Under the pieces are notes generated by a model. The model was given only the letters and a program-made list of their open reading frames with translations, was not told where the DNA came from and ran no database searches. From UBA685 sp049889495 (GTDB lineage Bacteria; Pseudomonadota; Alphaproteobacteria; Puniceispirillales; Puniceispirillaceae): 64,000 nucleotides of DNA. This document shows positions 24,797 to 33,489 of the stretch, in pieces. Location of the stretch: contig JBMHDH010000072.1 of assembly GCA_049889495.1 (NCBI GenBank), positions 1 to 64,000 of the forward strand, given 5' to 3'. A program made the translations under genes and the position numbers. Positions within the stretch are counted from its first letter, which is position 1. Every line of letters starts with the position of its first letter.

Positions 24797-26052
24797 TGGC
24801 TATTGCAATTAAAATGCCTGCTCTTTCTCCCACGATGACAGATGGCACCCTTGCGCGTTGGCTGGTTAAAGAAGGCGATCAAGTGGTGTCTGGTGATGTG
24901 ATCGCCGAGATTGAAACTGATAAAGCCACTATGGAAGTCGAAGCTGTTGATGAAGGCATCATGGCAAAGATTTTAATCCCCGAAGGCGCGCAAAATGTTC
25001 CTGTGAATGAGGTCATCGCCTTGTTGGCTGAAGAAGGAGAAGAGGCATCATCTGTCACGGTTGATCAGCCGCAAGCCACGGATGCCACTCAAGTCGAAGC
25101 AGTACCAGAGACCGCAACTGAGCCCGCGCCCGCCGCTTCGCCTGTCGCTTCGCCTGCCCAAAATGCGCCAATTTCTGCCGCATCTGCCGCAACACAGCGT
25201 ATTTTTGCTAGCCCCTTGGCCAAACGTATTGCGACACAAAATAATCTGTCACTTTCTGGTATCACAGGCACAGGTCCCAATGGCCGCATCATCAAAGTCG
25301 ATGTGGAACAAGCATTGACTCAGCCAGTGCAAGCGGCAACTGCTATGGCAGAGCCTCATAAATCCGCAGATGACCGTTTTGTGCCACATAGCGCCATGCG
25401 TCGCACCATTGCGGCAAGATTAACAGAATCAAAACAAACAGCGCCGCATTTCTATTTAACGGTGGATTGTGAAATTGACACGCTCTTGGCCGCGCGCAAA
25501 CAGATTAACGATGCCGCAGGAGAGGGGGGCAAAATATCTGTGAATGATATGATTGTACGTGCCGCCGCGCATGCCTTGATGAAGGTGCCAGATGTCAATG
25601 GTGCCTATGAAGAAGAGGGATGCCGTTATTTTGCCAACGCGGATATCTGTATCGCTGTTGCGCTTGATGGCGGGCTGGTTACGCCAGTGATCCCTGCCGC
25701 GCAGACCAAAGGTCTGGCAGAGATTTCGGCCATCAGCAAAGAATTAGCCAGCCAAGCGCGTGATGGCACATTGCCGCCAAGTGCCTATGCAGGTGGCAGT
25801 TTTACCATCTCGAATTTGGGGATGTTTGGTGTGCGGGAATTTGCCGCTGTCATTAACCCGCCGCAAGGTGCCATTTTGGCTGTTGGCGCAGGGGAGCAAC
25901 GCCCTGTCGTGAAAGACGGGCAATTGGCCGTGGCAACTGTGATGAGCGTGACCTTATCAGCGGATCACCGCATTGTGGATGGCGCCTTGGGTGCCAGATG
26001 GTTACAGGTTTTTAAATCTGTTATTGAAAACCCTGTTTTGATGCTTGTGTAA
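24796..26052 (+). CDS. pdhC: pyruvate dehydrogenase E2, dihydrolipoamide acetyltransferase
   Basis: 418 residues: one lipoyl domain (1-80, ETDKATMEVE), Ala/Pro-rich linker, peripheral-subunit-binding domain (about 140-175, ASPLAKRIA..GTGPNGRI), second linker, and catalytic acetyltransferase domain with the C-terminal HRIVDGA motif. The first 60 residues are nearly the same as those of the preceding E1 beta lipoyl domain, pointing to duplication. AAGGAGG ribosome site lies inside the end of pdhB. It forms the core of the complex. Confidence 0.95.
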   Translation: MAIAIKMPALSPTMTDGTLARWLVKEGDQVVSGDVIAEIETDKATMEVEAVDEGIMAKILIPEGAQNVPVNEVIALLAEEGEEASSVTVDQPQATDATQVEAVPETATEPAPAASPVASPAQNAPISAASAATQRIFASPLAKRIATQNNLSLSGITGTGPNGRIIKVDVEQALTQPVQAATAMAEPHKSADDRFVPHSAMRRTIAARLTESKQTAPHFYLTVDCEIDTLLAARKQINDAAGEGGKISVNDMIVRAAAHALMKVPDVNGAYEEEGCRYFANADICIAVALDGGLVTPVIPAAQTKGLAEISAISKELASQARDGTLPPSAYAGGSFTISNLGMFGVREFAAVINPPQGAILAVGAGEQRPVVKDGQLAVATVMSVTLSADHRIVDGALGARWLQVFKSVIENPVLMLV

Positions 26053-26082
26053 GCCGTAGCGCGCATAAAGGAACTTCATATT

Positions 26083-27510
26083 ATGACTACGCCAAAAACA
26101 TCCTCCCAAACAGCATTTGATATCATTGTTATTGGGGGCGGACCTGGGGGCTATGTTGCCGCCATTCGCGCCGCACAGCTTGGTATGAAAGCCGCTGTGG
26201 TGGAAAAAGAACATCTTGGTGGCATTTGTTTGAATTGGGGTTGTATCCCAACCAAAGCGTTACTGCGCGCCGCAGAAATGCGCCATAATTTGGCACATAT
26301 GGCTGATTTCGGCATAGAAGTGACAGGCGAAGTCAAAGTCAATTTGCAAAAAGTTGTTGAACGTTCGCGTGGTGTTGCGGCACGGCTATCTGGCGGCGTG
26401 GCGCATCTTTTGAAGAAAAATAAAGTGACTGTAATCGATGGGGTGGCCAAAATTGGTCCAAAAAGCGGTGATAAGCGGTCTGTGATTGTGAGCGGGAAAA
26501 GCCCTGCCACCCTGACTGCCAAACATGTCATTATCGCCACAGGCGCAAGAGCAAGGCAAATTCCAAACCTCGAAGCAGATGGTAAGCAGATTGTGACGTA
26601 TCGTGAGGCAATGGTGCCAGCTGATATGCCAAAATCTTTGATTGTTGTGGGCTCAGGGGCAATTGGTATTGAATTTGCCAGTTTCTATCGTGATATGGGT
26701 GTTGAGGTCACTGTGATCGAAGCCATGGATCGCATTTTAAATGCCGAAGATGCTGAAATTTCAGCGATGGCACATAAAGCGTTTGAAAAACGCGGCATGA
26801 CCATAATGACTTCTGCGAAATTGCAAAAGTTGGAAAAGCAAAAAGATAAGGTGGTCGCCAGTGTTGAAGTGGCTGGTAAAACCACCACGCTAGAAGCAGA
26901 ACGTGTGATTATGGCCATTGGTATTGTTGGCAATTCTGAAAATCTTGGTCTGGAAGCCACCAAGGTTAAAATTGACCGCGGTCATATTGAAACAGATGCT
27001 TATGGTGCAACAGCCGAAGCAGGCATTTATGCCATTGGCGATGTCACAGGTGCCCCTTGGCTCGCCCATAAAGCCAGCCATGAAGGCATTATTTGTGTTG
27101 AAAAAATTGCTGGTGCGAAAGATGTACACGCCATTGGCGAGAATACTGTGCCAGGCTGTACTTATTGTCGGCCACAAATTGCTTCTGTTGGTCTGACCGA
27201 AGAAAAAGCCAAACAGGCAGGCCATAAGATCAAAGTTGGGAAATTCCCCTTTATGGCAAATGGCAAAGCCATTGCGCTTGGCGATGATGAAGGAATGATC
27301 AAAACCATCTTTGATGCCAAAACAGGCGAATTGCTTGGCGCGCATATGATTGGCCCAGAAGTGACAGAGATGATCCAAGGCTATGCCATTGCCAGATCAT
27401 TGGAAACCACCGAAGCTGAATTGATGCAAACCATCTTCCCACATCCGACTTTGTCTGAAGCCATGCATGAATCAGTGCTTGACGCGTTTGACAGGGCCAT
27501 CCATTTCTAA
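26083..27510 (+). CDS. lpd: dihydrolipoyl dehydrogenase (E3)
   Basis: 475 residues. FAD-binding GGGPGGYVAA near the N terminus, redox-active disulfide in GGICLNWGCIPTK, NAD-binding VVGSGAIGIEFASF, second FAD motif AIGDVTGAPWLAHKA, and the C-terminal dimer-interface HPTLSE with the catalytic His/Glu pair. It reoxidises dihydrolipoamide with NAD+. It starts 30 bases after pdhC, completing the pyruvate dehydrogenase operon. Confidence 0.96.
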   Translation: MTTPKTSSQTAFDIIVIGGGPGGYVAAIRAAQLGMKAAVVEKEHLGGICLNWGCIPTKALLRAAEMRHNLAHMADFGIEVTGEVKVNLQKVVERSRGVAARLSGGVAHLLKKNKVTVIDGVAKIGPKSGDKRSVIVSGKSPATLTAKHVIIATGARARQIPNLEADGKQIVTYREAMVPADMPKSLIVVGSGAIGIEFASFYRDMGVEVTVIEAMDRILNAEDAEISAMAHKAFEKRGMTIMTSAKLQKLEKQKDKVVASVEVAGKTTTLEAERVIMAIGIVGNSENLGLEATKVKIDRGHIETDAYGATAEAGIYAIGDVTGAPWLAHKASHEGIICVEKIAGAKDVHAIGENTVPGCTYCRPQIASVGLTEEKAKQAGHKIKVGKFPFMANGKAIALGDDEGMIKTIFDAKTGELLGAHMIGPEVTEMIQGYAIARSLETTEAELMQTIFPHPTLSEAMHESVLDAFDRAIHF

Positions 27511-27545
27511 GATAAGCATGTAAACAAACTAGCCAGAAGGCCAAT

Positions 27546-28502
27546 ATGCCATCACCAAATGTGAAAACAGGTGCCGCACGTCACCCAGAAAAAAGACGCA
27601 ATCCAGACAGACCGCAACCAACGCGCCCTGATTGGTTGCGTGTGAAAGCCCCAACCTCAGCGGCTTATCAAGAAACGCGCGAGTTAATGCGTGATTTGAA
27701 TCTGGTAACGGTGTGTGAAGAGGCGGCATGTCCCAATATTGGCGAATGCTGGGCCAATAAACATGCCACAATGATGATTTTGGGCTCTGTTTGCACCAGA
27801 GCTTGTGCCTTTTGCAATGTCGCAACAGGACGTCCTGATTTGCTTGACCCGCATGAGCCAGACAATGTGGCAGAGGCGGTTGCCAAGCTTGATTTAACGC
27901 ATGTGGTAATTACATCTGTTGATCGTGATGATCTTGATGATGGGGGCGCGCTTCATTTTGCGCAAACCATCACCGCCATTCGCAAAGCGTCTCCTGCCAC
28001 CACAATTGAAATTCTAACACCTGATTTTTTGAAAAAAGAGGGCGCATTAGAGGTGGTGGTCGAGGCGCGTCCTGATGTTTTTAACCATAATCTTGAAACC
28101 GTGCCACGTCTTTACCCGTCCATCCGTCCAGGGGCGCGTTATTTTCATTCTTTGTCGCTTTTATCGGATGTCAAACGTCTAGATCCTTCTATTTTTACCA
28201 AATCAGGGATTATGGTGGGTCTTGGCGAAGATGATAGCGAGGTTGGTCAATTGATGGATGATTTGCGATCTGCTGATGTGGATTTCATGACCATTGGGCA
28301 ATATTTGCAACCAACCCCAAAACATGCCGCGGTTGATCGGTTTGTGACGCCAGAACAATTTGCTGATTATGCCACCAAAGGTAAGGCAAAAGGCTTTTTG
28401 ATGATGTCATCTACGCCTTTGACACGATCCTCTTACCATGCTGATGCTGATTTTGTGAAATTGCGCGCGGCAAGGGCAAGCCAGATTAGTGGTGGTGAAT
28501 AA
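27546..28502 (+). CDS. lipA: lipoyl synthase
   Basis: 318 residues. Both iron-sulfur sites are visible: the auxiliary cluster motif CEEAACPNIGEC and the radical-SAM CTRACAFC. The C-terminal end has the family's SSYHAD segment with the conserved Ser ligand. It inserts sulfur into octanoyl groups on the lipoyl domains, which are encoded by the neighbouring pdhB and pdhC. Its stop overlaps the next start (TAATG). Confidence 0.97.
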   Translation: MPSPNVKTGAARHPEKRRNPDRPQPTRPDWLRVKAPTSAAYQETRELMRDLNLVTVCEEAACPNIGECWANKHATMMILGSVCTRACAFCNVATGRPDLLDPHEPDNVAEAVAKLDLTHVVITSVDRDDLDDGGALHFAQTITAIRKASPATTIEILTPDFLKKEGALEVVVEARPDVFNHNLETVPRLYPSIRPGARYFHSLSLLSDVKRLDPSIFTKSGIMVGLGEDDSEVGQLMDDLRSADVDFMTIGQYLQPTPKHAAVDRFVTPEQFADYATKGKAKGFLMMSSTPLTRSSYHADADFVKLRAARASQISGGE

Positions 28503-28954
28503 TGACACAACATGCTGAAAAACGAATTCTTGCCCATCGCCGCGAAGATATGTTTCACTTAGTGGCAGATGTCGCCCGCTATCCTGAATTCTTGCCATGG
28601 TGTTTGGCATCGCGTATTCGCTCTCAGTCAGATGATAAGATGGTCGCTGATTTGATTATTGGATTTCAGATGTTCAAAGAGCGTTTTACCTCGCATGTGC
28701 GTCTTGATAATCAGGCCATGGAAATTCATGTGGAATATGCCGAAGGGCCCTTTAAATATCTAAAGAACACATGGCGTTTTATCGAACATCCTTCTGGATG
28801 CGAAATTGATTTCTATGTGGATTTTGAATTTAATTCGCGGATTTTACAAACCGTCATTGAAAGCTTATTTACCGAAGCGGTCAAAAGAATGGTTGGCGCA
28901 TTTGAGGCCAGAGCCGATACGTTATTTACCCCGAAATTGACGAAAACTGGTTAA
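28502..28954 (+). CDS. COQ10/RatA-type SRPBCC protein
   Basis: 150 residues, a START/SRPBCC helix-grip fold with the family's N-terminal MFHLVADVARYPEFLPWC and the EGPFKYL and ILQTVIESLF segments. Homologues bind ubiquinone or its intermediates and assist respiration; the E. coli relative RatA was reported to affect ribosomes. It directly follows lipA with a one-base overlap. Its 3' end overlaps the 3' end of the opposite-strand cinA gene by 29 bases. Confidence 0.85.
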   Translation: MTQHAEKRILAHRREDMFHLVADVARYPEFLPWCLASRIRSQSDDKMVADLIIGFQMFKERFTSHVRLDNQAMEIHVEYAEGPFKYLKNTWRFIEHPSGCEIDFYVDFEFNSRILQTVIESLFTEAVKRMVGAFEARADTLFTPKLTKTG

Positions 28955-29423
28955 GCATCTGATCAATGGCATGATGCACGACTTGTTGACGTATCTGGTT
29001 TCTGTCCCCGTCAAACAGATAATGTTTGACCAATGGCGCATGCCCTGTGATGGCCGTGGCAATCCAAACGGTGCCAACAGGCTTGTCTTTGCTGCCGCCT
29101 GATGGTCCCGCAACCCCTGTCACAGCAATGGCCGCTGAGGCGCGCTTGGCCGCCGATAAGGCCCCTGTAACCATCTCAAAGGCCGTCTCGCCTGACACCG
29201 CCCCATAGGTGGCAAGCGTATCGCCATGAACACCAAGTAAAGTTTCCTTGGCTTCGTTGGCATAAGTTACAAATCCTTGATCTATCACGTCTGATGCCCC
29301 AGAAACCGAGGTCAATTCTGCCATGATCATGCCACCTGTACAGCTTTCTGCCGTTGTGATTGCCAGCGCTTCTTGCTTTAGCTTGTTAATTAATGCGCTT
29401 GTGTCCATCATCGCATCTTTCAT
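28926..29423 (-). CDS. pncC: CinA C-terminal-type nicotinamide-nucleotide amidase
   Basis: 165 residues, the stand-alone C-terminal CinA domain. Signatures: TAESCTGGMI, then FVTYANEAK, GAVSGETA and AVTGVAGPSGG. It deamidates nicotinamide mononucleotide to nicotinate mononucleotide in NAD recycling. The start at 29423 overlaps the pgpA stop by four bases (ATGA). The gene converges with the COQ10-like gene and overlaps it. Confidence 0.9.
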   Translation of the reverse strand: MKDAMMDTSALINKLKQEALAITTAESCTGGMIMAELTSVSGASDVIDQGFVTYANEAKETLLGVHGDTLATYGAVSGETAFEMVTGALSAAKRASAAIAVTGVAGPSGGSKDKPVGTVWIATAITGHAPLVKHYLFDGDRNQIRQQVVHHAIDQMLNQFSSISG

Positions 29424-29878
29424 GTGGCAATCACGCCATTAGCCATTAATAAAATCATCACAAAGCCAGCGATAAAACCAGCGGCAATGTCATCTGCCAT
29501 AACGCCAAAACCGCCAGGCAAGCTCTCCACCTGCTTCACAGGAAACGGTTTGGTAATGTCAAATAATCGGAATAATAAAAAGGCGGCCAAAAAACCGATC
29601 GGGGATAGCGGTGTGATCAAAAGCACTGACCATTGGCCTGCCACCTCATCAATAATGACTTCAGAGGCATCTTTTTTGCCAGATTCTGCTTCATAGATAT
29701 TCGCGGCCCATACCCCAACAATTACGACGATCAAAGTCGCCGCTGCCATGGCAAAAAAGCCAGCTTGCAAGATGAAATACCCGAAAAACACAGCGATCGC
29801 TGATCCGACTGTGCCAGGGGCAGGGAATGATTTCCCAATTGGGCCTAGGGTAGCGATAAACAGAGCCAGATTTTTCAT
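29420..29878 (-). CDS. pgpA: phosphatidylglycerophosphatase A
   Basis: 152 residues with three to four membrane helices. PgpA features: N-terminal FPAPGTVGS, KKDASEVIIDEVAGQW in the centre, and FRLFDITKPFPVKQVESLPGGFGVMADDI near the end containing the acidic catalytic residues. It dephosphorylates phosphatidylglycerophosphate in the inner membrane. Lies between ispDF and cinA, with a four-base overlap to the latter. Confidence 0.92.
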   Translation of the reverse strand: MKNLALFIATLGPIGKSFPAPGTVGSAIAVFFGYFILQAGFFAMAAATLIVVIVGVWAANIYEAESGKKDASEVIIDEVAGQWSVLLITPLSPIGFLAAFLLFRLFDITKPFPVKQVESLPGGFGVMADDIAAGFIAGFVMILLMANGVIAT

Positions 29879-29910
29879 TGCATAAGGTCTTTCATTTAGG
29901 GGGCCTTTTA

Positions 29911-31116
29911 TCAGGCTGGGTATAGGATGGTTGCAGCAGCTTGTGCGGCGATGCCTTCTTTTCGGCCTGTAAAGCCAAGCTGTTCTGTTGTTGTGGCTTT
30001 CACAGACACCGCGTCAATTGGCAAACCACATAAATTGGCAAGTATCGCACGCATATCCTCACGAAGCGGACCAATTTTAGGCCTTTCACATAATAATGTG
30101 ACATCAACATGAATAAGCCTAGCACCTTTTTTCTGCACAAGCTCTGTAGCATATCTCAAAAATTGATCAGATGCGGCATCTTTCCATTTCATATCGCTTG
30201 GTGGGAAATGCGATCCGATATCCCCGTCACAAAGCGCGCCAAATATCGCATCACATAAGGCATGAATGCCAACATCACCATCTGAATGCGCATCAAGCCC
30301 AACATCATGTGGTACCGCGAGGCCACAAATCATAATGGTGCCATTTTCTGGGGGAATTTGGGTAAAGCGATGCACATCAAAGCCTGTGCCAGTGCGGTAA
30401 TGATGGGGGATCATCTGATCTCCTGTGGGTTTTTGATATTGTGCGAAATCTTCAATAACAGTCAGCTTGGCCAAGCCTTCATCACCTGTGATCATTGCCA
30501 CATCAATATCAGCTTGTTCAGCAAGATACGCATCATCAAGCAGAGCAGGGACATCATCTGCCACGTCTTGGTGCAAGTTATGAATAAGATCTGCCGCAAA
30601 AAATTGCGGTGTTTGAATGCGGCGTAGGGCCGATCGATCAAGGGTTTTGCCAACCAGATCTTGATCAGTATCTGAGACTTGTTTGATGGTATCTGGAACT
30701 GGCAAGACAGGTACAACAGCAACATGACCACCCCGCAATGCCGCAAGTGATCTGTCAATCACATCATGTGGCACAAAGGGACGTGCGGCATCATGAATGG
30801 CGATGAAAGGCGCGGTATTTTCCATGGATTTAAGCGCATTTAAGCCTTGCTGAACCGATAAATGGCGTTCTGCCCCGCCAGCCACAATGGTGATATCTGG
30901 ATGACGATTTTGCAAATCAGCTAGATCAGATTCTGGTGCCACAAGAATGATATGGCCACTCGCGCTATGATCAGCAAAGCTATCAATGGCGTGGTGATAA
31001 ACAGGTATATCATCAATCGTAGCAAATTGCTTTTTTTGGCCAAGCGCCCCTGCCATACGTCGTGAGGCACCCGCTGCCAGAATAATCACATCATATGTCA
31101 TGAGTTTGCTTTTCAT
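29911..31116 (-). CDS. ispDF: bifunctional IspDF, isoprenoid precursor synthesis
   Basis: 401 residues. The IspD half (about 1-230) has the nucleotide-binding AAGASRRM and IHDAARPFV, and transfers CMP to methylerythritol 4-phosphate. The IspF half (about 240-401) has the zinc site residues in GFDVHRF and HSDGDVG, plus GDIGSHFPPSD and KATTTEQLGFTGR, and cyclises the diphosphate. The fused protein is common in alphaproteobacteria and shows the organism uses the MEP pathway. An inner ATG at 31101 gives the more usual N terminus. Confidence 0.95.
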   Translation of the reverse strand: MKSKLMTYDVIILAAGASRRMAGALGQKKQFATIDDIPVYHHAIDSFADHSASGHIILVAPESDLADLQNRHPDITIVAGGAERHLSVQQGLNALKSMENTAPFIAIHDAARPFVPHDVIDRSLAALRGGHVAVVPVLPVPDTIKQVSDTDQDLVGKTLDRSALRRIQTPQFFAADLIHNLHQDVADDVPALLDDAYLAEQADIDVAMITGDEGLAKLTVIEDFAQYQKPTGDQMIPHHYRTGTGFDVHRFTQIPPENGTIMICGLAVPHDVGLDAHSDGDVGIHALCDAIFGALCDGDIGSHFPPSDMKWKDAASDQFLRYATELVQKKGARLIHVDVTLLCERPKIGPLREDMRAILANLCGLPIDAVSVKATTTEQLGFTGRKEGIAAQAAATILYPA

Positions 31117-31349
31117 TTCGCATACTTAACTATTGCTTAGCCCTTAGTCTGATTTTTAGCCGAGAACAGGCCAGCCTGTCTATGATGAAACACCAGAGTT
31201 GTGAGAGCCAGCCTCTATGATCTCTTTTATTTCCGATAAAATACGATGATTTTTTGCGATCTTCATGTTATTTTGCTTAAATATTAGGCAGATCAATGAT
31301 CTGTCACTTTTTAATGTGATTATTTATAAGGCAAGTGCGCGGCATCACC

Positions 31350-32345
31350 ATGAAGCATCATTCTTTGTCCATCGGCCCATGCCAGCTGGCCCATAATGTG
31401 ATATTGGCGCCCATGTCTGGCATCACTGATAAGCCCTTTCGGCATGTTGTGCGCGCCAATGGGGGCGGCTTGGTTGTGTCTGAAATGATTGCGTCTCATG
31501 CGTTTTTGCAAAATGTATGGATTGAATTGCAAAAATTAAAAGGGGCTGCGCATGATGAAGCGCCTTTATCAATCCAAATAGCAGGTTGGGATCCGCAAAT
31601 GATGGCAGAAGCGGCAAAGCTAGCTGAGATGAGTGGTGCGCAAATTGTTGATATTAATATGGGCTGCCCTGCCAAAAAGGTGACAAATCGGTTATCTGGT
31701 TCGGCTTTAATGCAAGATGAAAAAGCCGCTGGGGCGATATGCGAGGCGGTTGTCAAGGCGGTCTCAGTGCCTGTTACCTTAAAAACACGTCTTGGCTGGG
31801 ATGATGATCATAAAAATGCCCCAACGATTGCGCGCATTGCCCAAGAGGCTGGTATTCAAATGTTGGCCATTCACGGCCGCACCCGAACCCAAATGTATAA
31901 GGGCGAAGCGGATTGGGATTTGATTGCTGAAAGCGTATCGGCTGTCTCAATCCCTGTTTGTGCCAATGGCGATATTACAAGCCTTGATGATGCCAAACAG
32001 GCCATAACCGCGTCTGGTGCCAATGGTTTGCTGATTGGCAGGGGCGCGATGGGCCGCCCGTGGTTTATTGGTCAAGTGGCTGATCATTTGGCAGGCTTGC
32101 CTGTGCGCTCAGATCCCCCCATCCCTCAGCGTTTGGCGATTATCAGGACGCATACAGATCAGACCTTAACGGTGATGGGGGAGAGGGGCTTGCGACAAAT
32201 GCGCAAACATTTTGCAGCCTATTGTGATCATTTGCCATTCTCAGATGACTTGCGCACAAGCTTAACCTCGTCAAGTACAAGCCAAGATGTCTATCATGCG
32301 CTTGGTGATTATGAGCGCAAGCTATCAGCCCATGAGGCCGCATAA
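31350..32345 (+). CDS. dusB: tRNA-dihydrouridine synthase B
   Basis: 331 residues. FMN-barrel Dus motifs: APMSGITDKPFR, NMGCPAKKV with the catalytic Cys, KTRLGWDD, HGRTRTQMYKG, CANGDI and IGRGAMGRPW. It reduces uridine to dihydrouridine in tRNA. ATG 31350 gives the family-like N terminus; a GTG at 31335 is possible. It heads the ntr block, its usual position, two bases before the preferred ntrB start. Confidence 0.93.
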   Translation: MKHHSLSIGPCQLAHNVILAPMSGITDKPFRHVVRANGGGLVVSEMIASHAFLQNVWIELQKLKGAAHDEAPLSIQIAGWDPQMMAEAAKLAEMSGAQIVDINMGCPAKKVTNRLSGSALMQDEKAAGAICEAVVKAVSVPVTLKTRLGWDDDHKNAPTIARIAQEAGIQMLAIHGRTRTQMYKGEADWDLIAESVSAVSIPVCANGDITSLDDAKQAITASGANGLLIGRGAMGRPWFIGQVADHLAGLPVRSDPPIPQRLAIIRTHTDQTLTVMGERGLRQMRKHFAAYCDHLPFSDDLRTSLTSSSTSQDVYHALGDYERKLSAHEAA

Positions 32346-32346
32346 A

Positions 32347-33489
32347 ATGGCGCAGATCAAAGAAGAAACAATGATGGCATCTCCTAAAGATGAATGGCTT
32401 GAAGCTTTGCCTTATCCTGTTTTTGGCTTGTCTGATGATTATGAGTTTGTCTTTGTGAATTATGCCGCAGAGGTGTTTTTTGAACGCTCTCGTCATTTCT
32501 TGTTAAAAACAAAGCTGACAGAATTTTTCCTAGAAGACAGCCCTATTTTTGCCTTATTACGCCGTCTATCGCATGGTATGCAATCGGTCGGCGATCAAGA
32601 ATTATCTTTGGTAAGCCCCAGAATTGGAAAAAAGCTTGTGAATTTGCAAGTCGCAAAACCAGCTGGCAATAGTGGCTTTATTATATCTGTGCAAATGCGC
32701 GAGATGGCCGACCAATTGCGTGGGCAATCCTTATCACGCGGCGCCGCCTTATCGATGAGCAAAATGACAAGCTTATTAGCGCATGAGATCAAAAACCCGC
32801 TAGCTGGCATTAAAGGCGCTGCCCAATTAATCGAGCTTGACGCCAATGATGAACAAGAAGAGCTGGCACAGGTGATTGTGGAAGAAGTTGATCGTATTGC
32901 TGAATTGCTTGACCGTATTGAAAATGTCGCAGGATCTGGCAAGCTAAATTTTACGTCTGTCAATGTTCATGAAATTTTGCAACATGTGATCACAGTGACC
33001 CAAGCTTCCTTTGGCAGGCATGTCACCATAAATCGGCAATTTGACCCATCTTTACCATCTGTTATGGCTGATAAATCATTGTTAATTCAAGCGGTTATGA
33101 ATCTTTTGAAAAATGCATGTGAAGCTTGTGATGAGGCAGGGGTGATCGAGGTTATCACCTCTTATTCTTTAAAAACCATTTCATCATCATCTGCCAAAAA
33201 CAAAGAGGCTTATTTGCCATTGCAGATTGATATTATTGATAATGGCAAAGGCATACCAGATCATCTGCGTGATATTTTATTTGAACCATTTATCTCTGAT
33301 AAATCGGATGGCAGCGGTCTTGGTTTGGCGGTGGTTGCTTCTGCTATCGCTGATCATCAAGGGGTGGTGAGCGTGGATTCTCGAAGCGGCAGAACCCATT
33401 TTCAGATTTTATTGCCTATGACCCAAATCAATGAACCAGCCCCATCTCCAGCCCCATCTTCAGCCTCATCTAATGAGGTGCCATCATGA
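32347..33489 (+). CDS. ntrB: nitrogen-regulation sensor kinase NtrB
   Basis: 380 residues: a PAS domain (about 10-115), HisKA with the phospho-His in LLAHEIKNPLAG, and an HATPase with DNGKGIP (N/G1 box) and GSGLGLAV. NtrB phosphorylates NtrC in response to PII, reporting nitrogen status. The C terminus is a Pro/Ser tail built from three 12-bp repeats (33436-33471). I chose the ATG at 32347, just after dusB; the frame is open further upstream within dusB. Its stop overlaps ntrC (ATGA). Confidence 0.92.
   Translation: MAQIKEETMMASPKDEWLEALPYPVFGLSDDYEFVFVNYAAEVFFERSRHFLLKTKLTEFFLEDSPIFALLRRLSHGMQSVGDQELSLVSPRIGKKLVNLQVAKPAGNSGFIISVQMREMADQLRGQSLSRGAALSMSKMTSLLAHEIKNPLAGIKGAAQLIELDANDEQEELAQVIVEEVDRIAELLDRIENVAGSGKLNFTSVNVHEILQHVITVTQASFGRHVTINRQFDPSLPSVMADKSLLIQAVMNLLKNACEACDEAGVIEVITSYSLKTISSSSAKNKEAYLPLQIDIIDNGKGIPDHLRDILFEPFISDKSDGSGLGLAVVASAIADHQGVVSVDSRSGRTHFQILLPMTQINEPAPSPAPSSASSNEVPS
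33436..33471 (+). repeat. three tandem 12-bp units in the 3' end of ntrB
   Basis: CCAGCCCCATCT twice exactly, then TCAGCCTCATCT. They are in frame and encode the Pro/Ser-rich C-terminal tail of NtrB. Confidence 0.85.
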
